NCBI RefSeq assembly: GCF_024721175.1
Contig: NZ_CP099399.1
Span: 868,001-932,000, forward strand
Length of the DNA: 64,000 nt
DNA from: Rhizobium sp. Pop5
Lineage (GTDB): Bacteria; Pseudomonadota; Alphaproteobacteria; Rhizobiales; Rhizobiaceae
Direction of reading: 5' to 3'
Part shown: positions 45,350 to 54,710 of the stretch, piece by piece
Position numbering within the stretch: position 1 is the first letter of the stretch
Layout: the number at the start of each line of letters is the position of its first letter
The notes under the pieces: model-generated
Databases searched by the model: none
What the model was told of the DNA's origin: nothing
Seen by the model: only the letters and a program-made list of their open reading frames with translations
Made by a program: the position numbers and the translations under genes

Positions 45350-47998
45350 TTACCCTTTAAGCGTGCGTTCAACGATGTCGCGCACGTCGGTCGAAAGAGT
45401 CGGGGCCTGTTCGATCTCGAGGAGTGCTGCGCGAGCATGGTCGGCACGGACCGGTTCCAGCGAGCGCCAGGAGCGCATGGAGGTGAGAATACGTGCAGCA
45501 AGCTGTGGGTTGCGCCCATCGATATCGAGAATCTGACCGGCCAGGAAGCGATAGCCTTCGCCGTCGGCGCGGCCGAAGCCGGTCGGATTGCCGAAAGCGA
45601 AGCTGCCGACCAGAGAGCGCATACGGTTCGGATTGGTCCGCTTGAAGAGCGGATTGTCCATCAGGGCGCGGACCCGATCCAGGGTTTTGGCGCCCGGAAT
45701 GCCGGCCTGGATCGCAAACCACTTGTCGATGACGAGCGCATTCTCCGCAAAACGATCACGGAATGTCGCCAGCGCCTCGTTCGTCTCCGCGCTGTCCGGG
45801 AAACGGTGGGCCAGGATCGTCAGAGCATGGCTGAGATCGGTCATGTTGTTGGCGGCGTCGAAGGCGGCCTTGGCGCGGGCAGGCGTCTGTTCGGTATAGG
45901 AGAGATAGGTGAGGGCGGCATTGCGCAGTGCGCGCCGGCCGGCGCTTTTCGCGTCGGGGCTGAAATCACCCGATGTCGTCATCGTTGCATAGAGGGCGGC
46001 AAAGACATCCTTTCCGGCATCGGCGATCTGTTTCAGGACCGCCTGGCGGCCGGCATGGATGGCGTCGGGATCGTTGTTGCCGCCGAGTTCGCGGGCGATG
46101 TCGGATTCGCTCGGCAGCGCCAGCGCCTGTGCGCGGAAGGCGGGTTCGAGGCTCTCGTCGCCGGCAGCTGCAATCAGCGCCTCGACGAAAGTCGGCTCGC
46201 AGGCCACCGGCTTGTCCTCGCGGGCGTCACGCGCCGCTTTCAGAAGGTTCGGCAATGCGAGATCCGTCAGCGCCTGCCAGCGGGCGAAATGATCCGTCTC
46301 ATGGCGGGCGAGATGGGCGAGATCGGCCGGGCTTTGATCGAAATGCAGATTGATCGGCGCCGAGAAGCTGCGGTTGATCGAAACGACCGGCCGCGAGCCG
46401 ACGCCGTGAAACACCGCCGTCTGTGTGCGGCCGGTGAGATGCAGCACCTCGCCGGCATATTCCGCGCCCTCGACCGAGCTCGGCTCGATCTTGCCGCCGT
46501 TTTCGCCGAAGAGGGCGACGCTCAGCGGAATATGCATCGGCTCCTTGACCGGTTGGCCGGGGGTAGCGGGCGTCATCTGTTCAAGCGACAGGGTGAAGCT
46601 CGCGGCCGCGGCATCATAGCTGCCCGACGCCGTGACGAGCGGCGTGCCGGCCTGATGGTACCAGAGCGAGAATTGCGCGAGGTCGCGTCCGCTCGCCTCT
46701 TCGAAGCACTTGACGAAATCCTCGATCGTCACGGCCTCTCCGTCATGGCGCTCGAAATAGAGATCCATACCCTTCTTGAAGCCGTCCCTGCCGAGCAGCG
46801 TCGCGATCATGCGCGTGACTTCGCTGCCCTTTTCGTAGACGGTCGTCGTGTAGAAATTGTTGATCTCGCGATATGTCGTCGGCCGCACCGGATGGGCAAG
46901 GGGGCCGCCGTCTTCGGGAAACTGCTCCGATTTCAAATGGCGAACCTCGGCGATGCGCTTGACCGGGCGCGAGCGCTGGTCGGACGAGAATTCGTGATCG
47001 CGATAGACGGTCAGGCCTTCCTTGAGGCAGAGCTGGAACCAGTCGCGGCAGGTGATGCGGTTGCCGGTCCAGTTGTGGAAATATTCATGCGCGATGATCG
47101 TCTCGATATTGGCATAGTCGGCATCGGTCGCGATCTCGGGATCGGCGAGCACGTATTTGTCGTTGAAGATGTTGAGGCCTTTGTTCTCCATCGCGCCCAT
47201 GTTGAAGTCGGAGACGGCGACGATCATGAAGATATCGAGATCGTATTCGCGGCCGAAGACCTCTTCGTCCCACTTCATCGAGCGTTTCAGGGCGTCCATG
47301 GCATAGGCCGCACGCGGCTCCTTGCCGTGCTCGACATAGATCTTCAGCACCACTTCACGGCCGGACATGGTGGTGAACGTGTCTTCGACGACGCCAAGAT
47401 CGCCGGCGACGAGCGCGAAGAGATAGCTCGGCTTCGGATGCGGATCGAACCAGGCGGCGAAATGCTTGCCGGGGCCATAGCCCGCGCCGCCGAGGAAGTT
47501 GCCGTTCGATAGCAGCAGCGGGTTGGGCTCCTTGTCGGCAATGATGTTGACCGTGAACGGTGCCAGCACATCCGGCCGGTCGGGGAAATAGGTAATGCGG
47601 CGGAAGCCCTCCGCCTCGCACTGCGTGCAGTAGATTCCGCCCGTGCGGTAAAGGCCCATCAGCTGGGTGTTGGCCTCGGGATTGATGATTGTCGTGATCG
47701 TCAGCTCGAAGGGCGCGCTTTCCGGCAGGTCGCGCACCGTCAGGCTTTCCGGCGTCGCGTCATAGCGCGAAGGTTCCAACTCCACCTGGTCCAACAGCAG
47801 CCCCGACAGCGTCAGTTCGTCGCCGTCAAGAACGATCGGGGTCGTGGGATCGGCGCCTGGGCGGCGGTGAAAGATGAGACGGGCCTCGACCTTTGTCTCC
47901 GTCGGGTCGAGTTCGAAGGTCAGGTCCACGCGTTCCAGTACGAAGTCGGTGGGGCGGTAGTCTGCCAGATGAATAACCTGGCCGGTATCTGTTCGCAT
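45350..47998 (-). CDS. pepN: Aminopeptidase N (M1 zinc metallopeptidase)
   Basis: 882 aa, ATG 47998. It removes N-terminal residues from peptides in the cytosol. The exopeptidase motif GAMENKGLNIF and the zinc site HEYFHNWTGNR are present, with the third ligand Glu in LKEGLTVYRDHEF. A long helical C-terminal domain follows (about 440-880). Length and motifs match the E. coli PepN subfamily. It ends 192 bp before the pleC start on the same strand and probably has its own promoter. Confidence 0.96.
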   Translation of the reverse strand: MRTDTGQVIHLADYRPTDFVLERVDLTFELDPTETKVEARLIFHRRPGADPTTPIVLDGDELTLSGLLLDQVELEPSRYDATPESLTVRDLPESAPFELTITTIINPEANTQLMGLYRTGGIYCTQCEAEGFRRITYFPDRPDVLAPFTVNIIADKEPNPLLLSNGNFLGGAGYGPGKHFAAWFDPHPKPSYLFALVAGDLGVVEDTFTTMSGREVVLKIYVEHGKEPRAAYAMDALKRSMKWDEEVFGREYDLDIFMIVAVSDFNMGAMENKGLNIFNDKYVLADPEIATDADYANIETIIAHEYFHNWTGNRITCRDWFQLCLKEGLTVYRDHEFSSDQRSRPVKRIAEVRHLKSEQFPEDGGPLAHPVRPTTYREINNFYTTTVYEKGSEVTRMIATLLGRDGFKKGMDLYFERHDGEAVTIEDFVKCFEEASGRDLAQFSLWYHQAGTPLVTASGSYDAAAASFTLSLEQMTPATPGQPVKEPMHIPLSVALFGENGGKIEPSSVEGAEYAGEVLHLTGRTQTAVFHGVGSRPVVSINRSFSAPINLHFDQSPADLAHLARHETDHFARWQALTDLALPNLLKAARDAREDKPVACEPTFVEALIAAAGDESLEPAFRAQALALPSESDIARELGGNNDPDAIHAGRQAVLKQIADAGKDVFAALYATMTTSGDFSPDAKSAGRRALRNAALTYLSYTEQTPARAKAAFDAANNMTDLSHALTILAHRFPDSAETNEALATFRDRFAENALVIDKWFAIQAGIPGAKTLDRVRALMDNPLFKRTNPNRMRSLVGSFAFGNPTGFGRADGEGYRFLAGQILDIDGRNPQLAARILTSMRSWRSLEPVRADHARAALLEIEQAPTLSTDVRDIVERTLKG

Positions 47999-48181
47999 GG
48001 TGGTTCCTGAAGACCGTTATTGGACAATCGCGGAATACAGAGGCGGGCGCACTCTGCTATAAATTTGCCGGGCATGATTACATTAAAGTCTGAACTAAAG
48101 TTAAAGCAAATTGCCCTTGAACATGAAGTTCCCGGTCAAATATTCCGTTTGAAGCCAATGAGTGCGCCTTCTTGGCTTATG

Positions 48182-49287
48182 CTATTTAAGATTGAAAGCT
48201 GTCTTGATTGCCGCATCGCTTTCCGTCCGCTGCACGACGACGCCATACCAGCCGAGCCCATCATAATCCTCGTAGCCGAGGGTGCGCGCGAAGGCGACGA
48301 TCGAACCGTTATTGTCGTAGTAGCTGCCTTTTGCCTGGCCTGATGGGTTGGCGAGCGCAAAATGGGAAAAGAGGAGCGTGGGATTGGTGGTGGCGATGAC
48401 CCGGCTCTTGCCGTCGAGCAGCATCACTGTCGTCTTTTCCGCCAGCTGCGGCGGCAGGTTCGCCTCTTTCTCCACGATCGCCTGACCCTGGTTCTGCCAG
48501 TCGAAATAGACGCCGAGCGTGCCGATCATCCGCCCGTCGAGCTTGCCGTTTTCGCGGATGCCGGTGGCGTAGACGAGCGCGTGCCTGTTGTCGTGGAGTG
48601 GGCTGAATTTGACCTCGTCGACGATATAGGCGTCACCGGAAGCGCAGGCCGATGCCGCACGGAACCACGGATCGCCGGCAAGGCTCATTCCCACGAGCTT
48701 GCGCTGGAAATGCGGATTGGCCGAAGCGATCACCTTGCCCGAGAGATCGGTCATGACGAGATCGAGATAGACGGTGTAGAAACGGTTGATGGCGCTAAGA
48801 CGCTCCGCTGCGAAGGCGACGGTTTCCCGGCCCGGTTCCTGCAGCGCCTGCCAGAGTGCCGGGTCCGTTGCCCACCAGCGCACATCGGCCGTGCGCTCGA
48901 AGAGATTGCGGACGATGAGCTGCACCAGGGTCTGCGCGAGATCCGTCAGGCGCACGCCCTCCATCTCCTCGACAAGTGAATCGGCCATGGCGCGGCTGAG
49001 GCCGATGCGCCCGAGCACGTTGCTCTCGAACCTGCCGGTGATGTCGGTTGCGATCTGAGCCAGCCGCTGTACCTCGTTGGCGACGACCGCAAAGCCCTTC
49101 CCGGTTTCGCCGGCCCTTGCCGCCTCGATCAGCGCATTGATCGCAAGCAGCTGATCTGCTTGACGATATGCGTGTTGTCGGCGCTGAAGCGCTCAAGATC
49201 GGTGCTGATGCCGTCGGTAACGACGCGCATGGAGCGAGGCGTCGCATTCTGCGATTGGGCAATTGTTTCTGCGCTGAGCGGCTTCAT
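48182..49287 (-). pseudogene. Frameshifted cytosolic chemoreceptor-like protein (signalling tip plus Cache-like sensor)
   Basis: Two frames read as one protein. The first runs from ATG 49287 (MKPLSAETIAQSQNATPRSM) to HIVKQ near 49166. The second continues with [32 protein letters not shown], then a C-terminal sensor of about 230 residues with Cache/PAS-like LVMTDLSGKVIASANPHFQ and YFDWQNQGQAIVEKE. Inserting one base near 49160-49168 joins them. There is no membrane helix, and only the receptor hairpin tip is present, placed before the sensor. It is a broken gene or a sequencing error. The ORF 48182-49018 alone would lack the tip. Confidence 0.7.
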
Positions 49288-49627
49288 CAAACTATCCTGG
49301 AGGGTGGGTAATCGTTTGGCGGTCAAGGTGATTTTGAAATCGATGACGAAAAACGATGCTCGGCTATGGTTTTCAACTGGTTAATGCCGAGCGGCCATGG
49401 GCTGACATTTTAGGGTGAATGGCCTCAAGGAGGAGAATTTTCGACGCAATGCGGACTTACCTGCGCAGATCGAGCCTGTGAGGAAGCAATTTTGCAATTC
49501 TGCTGGATTGCTGCGGTTTTTTCGCCCATCGGAATTTTCTTTCGTTACGATGCAGGAAATCATCCGCTGCGTTCCCGAGTCGAACGCGTCTCCCCACCCT
49601 GTTAAGTCAGTATCAAGAGCCAGGATC
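49288..49627. other. Intergenic region upstream of DMT transporter
   Basis: About 340 bp. The DMT frame stays open back to 49415, but the extra residues (from MNGLKEENFRRNAD) look non-coding, and the hydrophobic part begins after 49628. No other ORF is supported. Confidence 0.35.
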
Positions 49628-50566
49628 ATGCACTCGGTTCTCAGAAATCCGATGAGAGGCATCATGCTGAAAGTCTCGTCGGTCGTGGTCTTCCTGGCCA
49701 TGCAGACTTTCATCAAACTGGCCGGCTCGGACATTCCGCCCGGTCAGGTCACTTTCTTCAGGTCCTTTTTCGCGCTTTTCCCGATCATGGCCTTTCTTGC
49801 CTATAACAGGCAGTTGCGGCCGGCTTTCTACACGGCCAATCCGATCGGGCATCTCAAGCGCGGCACGATCGGCATCATGTCGATGGCTTTCGGCTTTTAC
49901 GGCCTCATGCATTTGCCGCTGCCGGAGGCGATCGCGCTCGGCTATGCGTTGCCGCTCGTCGCGGTGATCTTCGCCGCGGTTTTTCTCGGCGAGACCGTGC
50001 GCGTCTATCGCTGGAGCGCCGTTTTGGTCGGCATGGTCGGCGTCGCTATTATCTCCTGGCCGAAGCTCACCCTGTTTCGTGGCGGCGGCATGGAGGCCGA
50101 ACAAGCCATCGGCGCGCTCTCCGTGCTGCTTTCGGCCGTTCTCGGCGGCATGGCCATGATCCAGGTGCGTCGTCTCGTCGAGGAGGAGAAAACCACGACG
50201 ATCGTGCTTTATTTCTCGATCACCGCCTCGGTCTTTTCACTGGCCTCTCTTCCCTTCGGCTGGCTCGTGCTACCGTGGCGGTCGGCAATCTGCCTGATCG
50301 CGGCCGGCTTTTGCGGCGGCGTCGCACAGATCCTGCTGACGGAGAGCTACCGTCATGCCGATGTCTCCACCATCGCGCCGTTCGAATACACGTCGATCCT
50401 GCTCGGTGGTATCGTTGCCTATTTCCTTTTCGGCGACGTGCCGAGCGTCACCATGCTGATCGGCACGGTCATCGTTGTCGCGGCCGGCATCTTCATCATC
50501 TATCGCGAGCGTCAGTTGGGGATCGAACAGAAAGAGGCGCGCAAGGCCATCACGCCGCAAGCCTGA
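49628..50566 (+). CDS. DMT superfamily (EamA) transporter
   Basis: 312 aa from ATG 49628 (MHSVLRNPMRGIMLKVSSVVVF). Other in-frame starts at 49550 and 49415 exist, and none has a convincing ribosome site. Ten hydrophobic helices form two EamA repeats, with RGTIGIMSMAFGFYGLMHLPLPEAIAL in the first (described at about residues 77-103) and FGDVPSVTMLIGTVIVVAAG in the second. It is an inner-membrane exporter of metabolites or amino acids of the RhaT/YdcZ-like class. The substrate is unknown. The tail IEQKEARKAITPQA is cytosolic. Confidence 0.85.
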   Translation: MHSVLRNPMRGIMLKVSSVVVFLAMQTFIKLAGSDIPPGQVTFFRSFFALFPIMAFLAYNRQLRPAFYTANPIGHLKRGTIGIMSMAFGFYGLMHLPLPEAIALGYALPLVAVIFAAVFLGETVRVYRWSAVLVGMVGVAIISWPKLTLFRGGGMEAEQAIGALSVLLSAVLGGMAMIQVRRLVEEEKTTTIVLYFSITASVFSLASLPFGWLVLPWRSAICLIAAGFCGGVAQILLTESYRHADVSTIAPFEYTSILLGGIVAYFLFGDVPSVTMLIGTVIVVAAGIFIIYRERQLGIEQKEARKAITPQA

Positions 50567-50813
50567 GCGGCTGCAAGCTCATGATATAAAAGCTTTTTAA
50601 TCCAAGGATTGCCGTGGTCGGAAAGTTGCGCCCAAAGCGTGAAAAGAGTGGTGAATTCTTGGGATATCGCCGACCTGTGAAATATGATTGTTGAACGTGA
50701 GAGACTATCATTTATTTGAAGCTGTGCATGTTTGAATGGCCGCTGGTGCCGGAGACGTTTCCGGTGTCGCTGCTCCGAACGCTGGCCCGTGAGCGGAGGT
50801 GGAGAAAAGCATA

Positions 50814-51686
50814 ATGGCGTTCACGGCGGAGCAATTGGCGGGGAATTCCTCCTTCCTGATGTGCATCCGCTTTCTGGCCGGACAGACGCGCAGCATGTTC
50901 GATGCCGGCCCTCGGCTGGCGCGCCTGCTCGCCTCACACCAGCGCTGGCTTCTCACCCAGACCGCCTATGCCCTCAACCTGGAATATGATCCGCGCGATC
51001 CGACGTCGGGTTTCACCGCCGTGCGGCTGACCGGACGCATCACGGCCTACAAGGTCGCGAGCCGAAACACCGTGCTCGCCTTCATCGAAGAACTCCATAC
51101 CTATCGCTTCATTCTACACACGCCCGGCGACGAGCGGCGGCGGCCACGCCATTTCGAGCCGGCCGAAGTCAGCCATCAGGCGATGTTTGGATGGCTTCTT
51201 GCCAACCTCGCCGCGCTCGACCTGCTCGACGGCGGCCAACGGGCAGCTTTTTTTCAAGCAAACCCCTCGTTGATGAGGCTCGTCCAGCCGCGCATTGCCC
51301 GCCATTGCCTGGAAGATGCCGCTTGGCGCGAACCGCCGGAGCAGGTGGCGCTGTTTCTCTGGACAGAGGCTGGCGGGCTCGTCGTCGACCACTTCATGTC
51401 CCGGATGGACATCGAAAATGCCGAGCCGGACAGGTTCCCTGTCGGCCGCGTCGAAACCCGCGCGCTGGCGAGCGATTTCATGATGTCGCGTACCCACCTG
51501 CAGCGGCTGCTGGCCAAGGCGGCGCAGCGCGGCTGTGTCGGGTGGCACGACGAAACGCGCAAGACGCATCTTTGGATATCGCGGAATTTCGTCGAGGAAT
51601 ACTGCGCTTGGCAGGCGGTCAAGTTCGCATATGTCGACGAAGCCTTCGAATGGGCGAAAGCCCAGGTCGAGGAGATGACCATCTAA
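50814..51686 (+). CDS. Unrecognised regulator-like protein, 290 aa
   Basis: ATG 50814 (MAFTAEQLAGNSSF), with GGAG nine bases upstream. A GTG at 50799 is possible. The protein is soluble and helical. Around residues 215-255 a segment TRALASDFMMSRTHLQRLLAKAAQRGCVGW resembles the recognition part of a winged helix, so a DNA-binding C-terminus is plausible. The first 200 residues match nothing I recall. It is monocistronic and its stop abuts that of a tiny convergent gene. Confidence 0.65.
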   Translation: MAFTAEQLAGNSSFLMCIRFLAGQTRSMFDAGPRLARLLASHQRWLLTQTAYALNLEYDPRDPTSGFTAVRLTGRITAYKVASRNTVLAFIEELHTYRFILHTPGDERRRPRHFEPAEVSHQAMFGWLLANLAALDLLDGGQRAAFFQANPSLMRLVQPRIARHCLEDAAWREPPEQVALFLWTEAGGLVVDHFMSRMDIENAEPDRFPVGRVETRALASDFMMSRTHLQRLLAKAAQRGCVGWHDETRKTHLWISRNFVEEYCAWQAVKFAYVDEAFEWAKAQVEEMTI

Positions 51687-51833
51687 TCAGAGAACGATCG
51701 CCGCAACGCTTGCGACTGCATCAGCCGGCTTGACGGAAAGCTCGCGCTCATATTCCCGCGCGGCGCAGACGGCAGCGCGGATATGCTCGAAGGTGTCGAT
51801 GTTGCACAAAAGCGATATCAGGATCGTAGACAT
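51687..51833 (-). CDS. Tiny protein, unknown function
   Basis: 48 aa from ATG 51833 (MSTILISLLCNIDTFEHIRA), ending SVAAIVL. Hydrophobic at both ends with a charged middle (REYERELSVKPAD). The ribosome site is weak (AAGAG). The stop codon directly abuts the stop of the convergent gene at 51686. It is possible but not certain as a gene. Confidence 0.45.
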   Translation of the reverse strand: MSTILISLLCNIDTFEHIRAAVCAAREYERELSVKPADAVASVAAIVL

Positions 51834-51928
51834 TTCAGGGTACTCTTGACGCGAAAGGGCAGCAATTCAAGGCGCTACAGCGCCCTTTGCGCGTCCGGAA
51901 AGACGCGCGGCGCTGTAGAGACTGCTGT

Positions 51929-52120
51929 TCAATACTGCTGAAAGTCCGCGAAAATAGCGGTCGGACGCGCGATACGGCTGCTGACGCCGGTGCCGCGGGC
52001 AACCATCTGTTCGTTCGTGGCAAAGCCGAAACGGCTGTAGCCCTGAGTGGAACGAATCTGATCGCCGGCGAGGCGAAGGGTTTCAAACCCGGAATGGATA
52101 GGACGAAAACGCTTGTTCAT
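51929..52120 (-). CDS. Small basic protein, unknown function
   Basis: 63 aa from ATG 52120 (MNKRFRPIHSGFETLRLAG), with AGGA nine bases upstream. The sequence has a conserved look (IRSTQGYSRFGFATNEQMVA) and ends IFADFQQY. It is basic and soluble. Together with the 48-aa gene beside it, it may form a two-gene unit. No family recognised. Confidence 0.55.
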   Translation of the reverse strand: MNKRFRPIHSGFETLRLAGDQIRSTQGYSRFGFATNEQMVARGTGVSSRIARPTAIFADFQQY

Positions 52121-52252
52121 GGCCTTGGTTCCTGTGATTCCTCCCAAGACACAGGCTTATATTGCAGTGCAACATAGATTCTGCAATGCGTCATGATGCG
52201 ATGCAGCTATGCGAAAAACGCATGGACCGCTTCATAATTTTTTCAACTTCGT

Positions 52253-53140
52253 CTAATTTCTGAGCAGGGAGAGGGACTTAAGCTTCGCCTGAAAAGCGAG
52301 CAGGTCGTTCCAGGCCAGCCGTTTGTTTACAGGTGCGGTTAACAGATCCTGAGGATGCAGGCTGGCGATTGCGGGAATGACCTGCTCCGCAACTGCGATC
52401 TCCCTCCATCGGCCGCGCAGGCCGTGAATCGTATCGTTTTCCCCGAAGAAGAAGCGCGCCGAAAAATTGCCGAGGAGCAGGATCACCTTGGGTTCGGCCA
52501 GCGCGATCTGCCGCTCGATGAAGGGCCGGCAAATGTCCACTTCCGCCTGCGACGCGGCTCGATTGCCGGGCGGACGCCAAGGGATGACCTGCGTCAGAAG
52601 AATGCCCGAGCGGTTGAGCCCGATCGCGGCCAGCATCTTGTCGAACAGTTGACCGGATTTTCCCGAGAAGGGCGCACCTTCTCGGTCGTCTTCGGCGCCC
52701 GGCGCCGAACCGATCACCATGATGCCGCTTGTCGCATCGCCGCTGGCAAAGATGGTCGAGCGGGCGCTATGCTTGAGATTGCAGCCGTTGAAGGCTTCGA
52801 TCGCTGTCTTGAGTTCACCGAGCGAACGTGCGCTTTCGGCAACGAAACGCGCCTGTTGCACGGCCTCGCCATCGGGAATGGCGGGTTGCGGGCCGGAAGC
52901 TGCGCGTTCGGCCGGGGCCGGGCGCGCCGCCGCATTCGGACGCGGCGATATCTGGCGTTCGCCGGCCGCCGCGCCTTCCTGTTGCGCTGGTGTCGCCGGC
53001 CGGCGAGCCGCCTTCATCGCCTCGAACTCGGCGAAGCGGTCGACCGCCTCTTCCTCCAGCAGCCATTCCACGCCGGCATCCGCATGGAAATGCAGAAGCG
53101 CTGCAAGCTCGGCAGGGGAAAGGTCGTTGGCGGAGATCAT
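52253..53140 (-). CDS. Uracil-DNA glycosylase family 4-like protein lacking Fe-S cysteines
   Basis: 295 aa, ATG 53140. A Pro/Ala-rich N-terminal third (about 45-95) precedes the glycosylase domain: VIGSAPGAEDDREGAPFSGKSGQL (motif 1, normally GEAPG), TQVIPWRPPGNR, and SLHPQDLL (motif 2 with its His). Only two Cys are present in the whole protein (in FNGCNLK and DICRPF), so the four-Cys [4Fe-4S] site of typical family 4 enzymes cannot form. It should still remove uracil or related bases from DNA, but the Glu-to-Ser change in motif 1 leaves that uncertain. Confidence 0.85.
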   Translation of the reverse strand: MISANDLSPAELAALLHFHADAGVEWLLEEEAVDRFAEFEAMKAARRPATPAQQEGAAAGERQISPRPNAAARPAPAERAASGPQPAIPDGEAVQQARFVAESARSLGELKTAIEAFNGCNLKHSARSTIFASGDATSGIMVIGSAPGAEDDREGAPFSGKSGQLFDKMLAAIGLNRSGILLTQVIPWRPPGNRAASQAEVDICRPFIERQIALAEPKVILLLGNFSARFFFGENDTIHGLRGRWREIAVAEQVIPAIASLHPQDLLTAPVNKRLAWNDLLAFQAKLKSLSLLRN

Positions 53141-53208
53141 GCGACAAGTCTAGCGGAGAGAAATGGGCATTGAAAGGGCGGGCGGCACATTGCCCGCTCT
53201 TGCCCGTT

Positions 53209-54501
53209 CTATTGCACGGTCCATTGCGAGATGTCGTCGCGTTCGCCGATCAGCGCCAGGCCGTGGGCAATCGACAAGAGTTCGCCGCCGCTCTCGATCC
53301 GGTCACGCTCGAAGCGTTCGGTGAAGATGCGACGCACCGCCGGCACGAAGGAAGTGCCGCCCGTCAGGAACACCTTGTCGATGTCAGCGGGCTTCGTCTC
53401 GGTCTTTTCGAGCACGTCGTCGAGTGCGCCTTCGATGCGGGCAAGATCCTCGGCGATCCAGCCTTCGAAATCGCTGCGCTTGATGCTGCGATGCCCGCCG
53501 CGGCCGAGCGGCGCGAAATCGAAAGGCGCTTCTTCCGATGTCGAGAGCGCCATCTTCGTCGCTGACACCGCCTGGTAGAGCGGATAGCCCTCGTCATGGT
53601 CGATGAGATCGATGAAGATTTCGAGCTTTTCCGGCTCCAGGCTGGTGCGCACCAGCTTCTTCAGATCCTCGAATTCGCGCGTGGTCTTGAAGATCGACAG
53701 CTGGTTCCAGCGGCCGAAGCTGGAATAGTAGTTGGACGGCACCTCGAGGATCTTGTCGAAGCTTTTGAAGTGGCTGCCCTTGCCGATCTGCGGCGCGACG
53801 ATGTTGTCGATCATCCTGTAGTCGAAATGATCGCCCGCGACGCCGACGCCGGAATGGCCGATGGGAGTTGCAATCAGCTTGCCGGCGACGGTCTCGAAGC
53901 GGATCAGCGAATAGTCGGTCGTGCCGCCGCCGAAATCGGCCACCAGCACTGTTGCGTCCTGCTTCAGGTTCTGTGCGAAATAAAAGGCGGCGGCGACGGG
54001 CTCATAGACATAGTGGATTTCGGGAAAGCCGAAGCGCGACAGCGCCTCGTTATAGCGCTCGGTCGCCAGCACCGGATCGGGGCTCGCGCCGGCGAAATGC
54101 ACCGGCCTGCCGGTGACGATGCGGCTGACCTCCGAAGGCCAACTGTCGCCGGCATAGTTGCGCAGGCGCCTGATGAAGACCTCCATCAAATCTTCGAAAT
54201 TATGGCGCTTGGCGAAGATCAGCGTGCCCTGGAAGAGCGCGCTCGCCGCAAAGGTCTTGATCGATTGCAGGAAGCGGCATTCGCCGGGATTGTCGATGAA
54301 CTGGCGGATCGCGGCGTGGCCCGCCTCCACCTTCAGCGCCGAAGCGCCGAGCTGTGCGTCCTTCATGAAGGAGAGCGCGGTGCGCATGCTGCCGGCCGTG
54401 CCCGCCGCGCTCGTGAACGCCATCGAGCGCGTCGCCCCGCCGTCCGCCATGGCGAGAACCGTATTCGTCGTGCCGAAGTCGAAACCCAGCGCCTGAGCCA
54501 T
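53209..54501 (-). CDS. Hsp70-family protein, YegD-like
   Basis: 430 aa, ATG 54501. The actin-like ATPase core has the phosphate-1 motif LGFDFGTTNTVLAM, the phosphate-2 motif VADFGGGTTDYSL and the adenosine motif VFLTGGTSFVPAV. There is no full substrate-binding domain: the protein ends soon after the ATPase, as in the YegD group, whose clients are unknown. It is cytosolic. It is flanked by the UDG-like gene (68 bp downstream) and, across a large hairpin, the RND operon. Confidence 0.88.
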   Translation of the reverse strand: MAQALGFDFGTTNTVLAMADGGATRSMAFTSAAGTAGSMRTALSFMKDAQLGASALKVEAGHAAIRQFIDNPGECRFLQSIKTFAASALFQGTLIFAKRHNFEDLMEVFIRRLRNYAGDSWPSEVSRIVTGRPVHFAGASPDPVLATERYNEALSRFGFPEIHYVYEPVAAAFYFAQNLKQDATVLVADFGGGTTDYSLIRFETVAGKLIATPIGHSGVGVAGDHFDYRMIDNIVAPQIGKGSHFKSFDKILEVPSNYYSSFGRWNQLSIFKTTREFEDLKKLVRTSLEPEKLEIFIDLIDHDEGYPLYQAVSATKMALSTSEEAPFDFAPLGRGGHRSIKRSDFEGWIAEDLARIEGALDDVLEKTETKPADIDKVFLTGGTSFVPAVRRIFTERFERDRIESGGELLSIAHGLALIGERDDISQWTVQ

Positions 54502-54630
54502 GCCCGCACCTCTTCATACCGATTGTTATTGGAGACGGAGCGTGGCTCCGCGAAAGAGCGTGAGAACGCCCGGATTCAGGAGGGCGGGTGATGCCACAGG
54601 GCCGTGACACATTCAAGGGGCCGATATGGT

Positions 54631-54675
54631 CGAGGCGCGCTTCTTCTCCCGGTCGGAGAGAAGAAGCGCGCCTCG
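54631..54675 (-). terminator. Very long perfect hairpin after the RND operon
   Basis: GAGGCGCGCTTCTTCTC (54632-54648) and its exact complement (54658-54674) form a 17-bp stem, 18 bp with the flanking C-G pair, around a 9-nt loop. It lies 36 bp after the RND permease stop. No T-run follows on the minus strand. It is probably a transcript end or 3' stabiliser. Confidence 0.65.
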
Positions 54676-54710
54676 GGGCTCATCGGTGATGCCGAATCCG
54701 CAGGCCGCCG

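Noticed and set aside
45323..47512. 729-codon open frame antisense to pepN
   Set aside because: No motifs, biased shadow composition, and pepN is unambiguous on the other strand.
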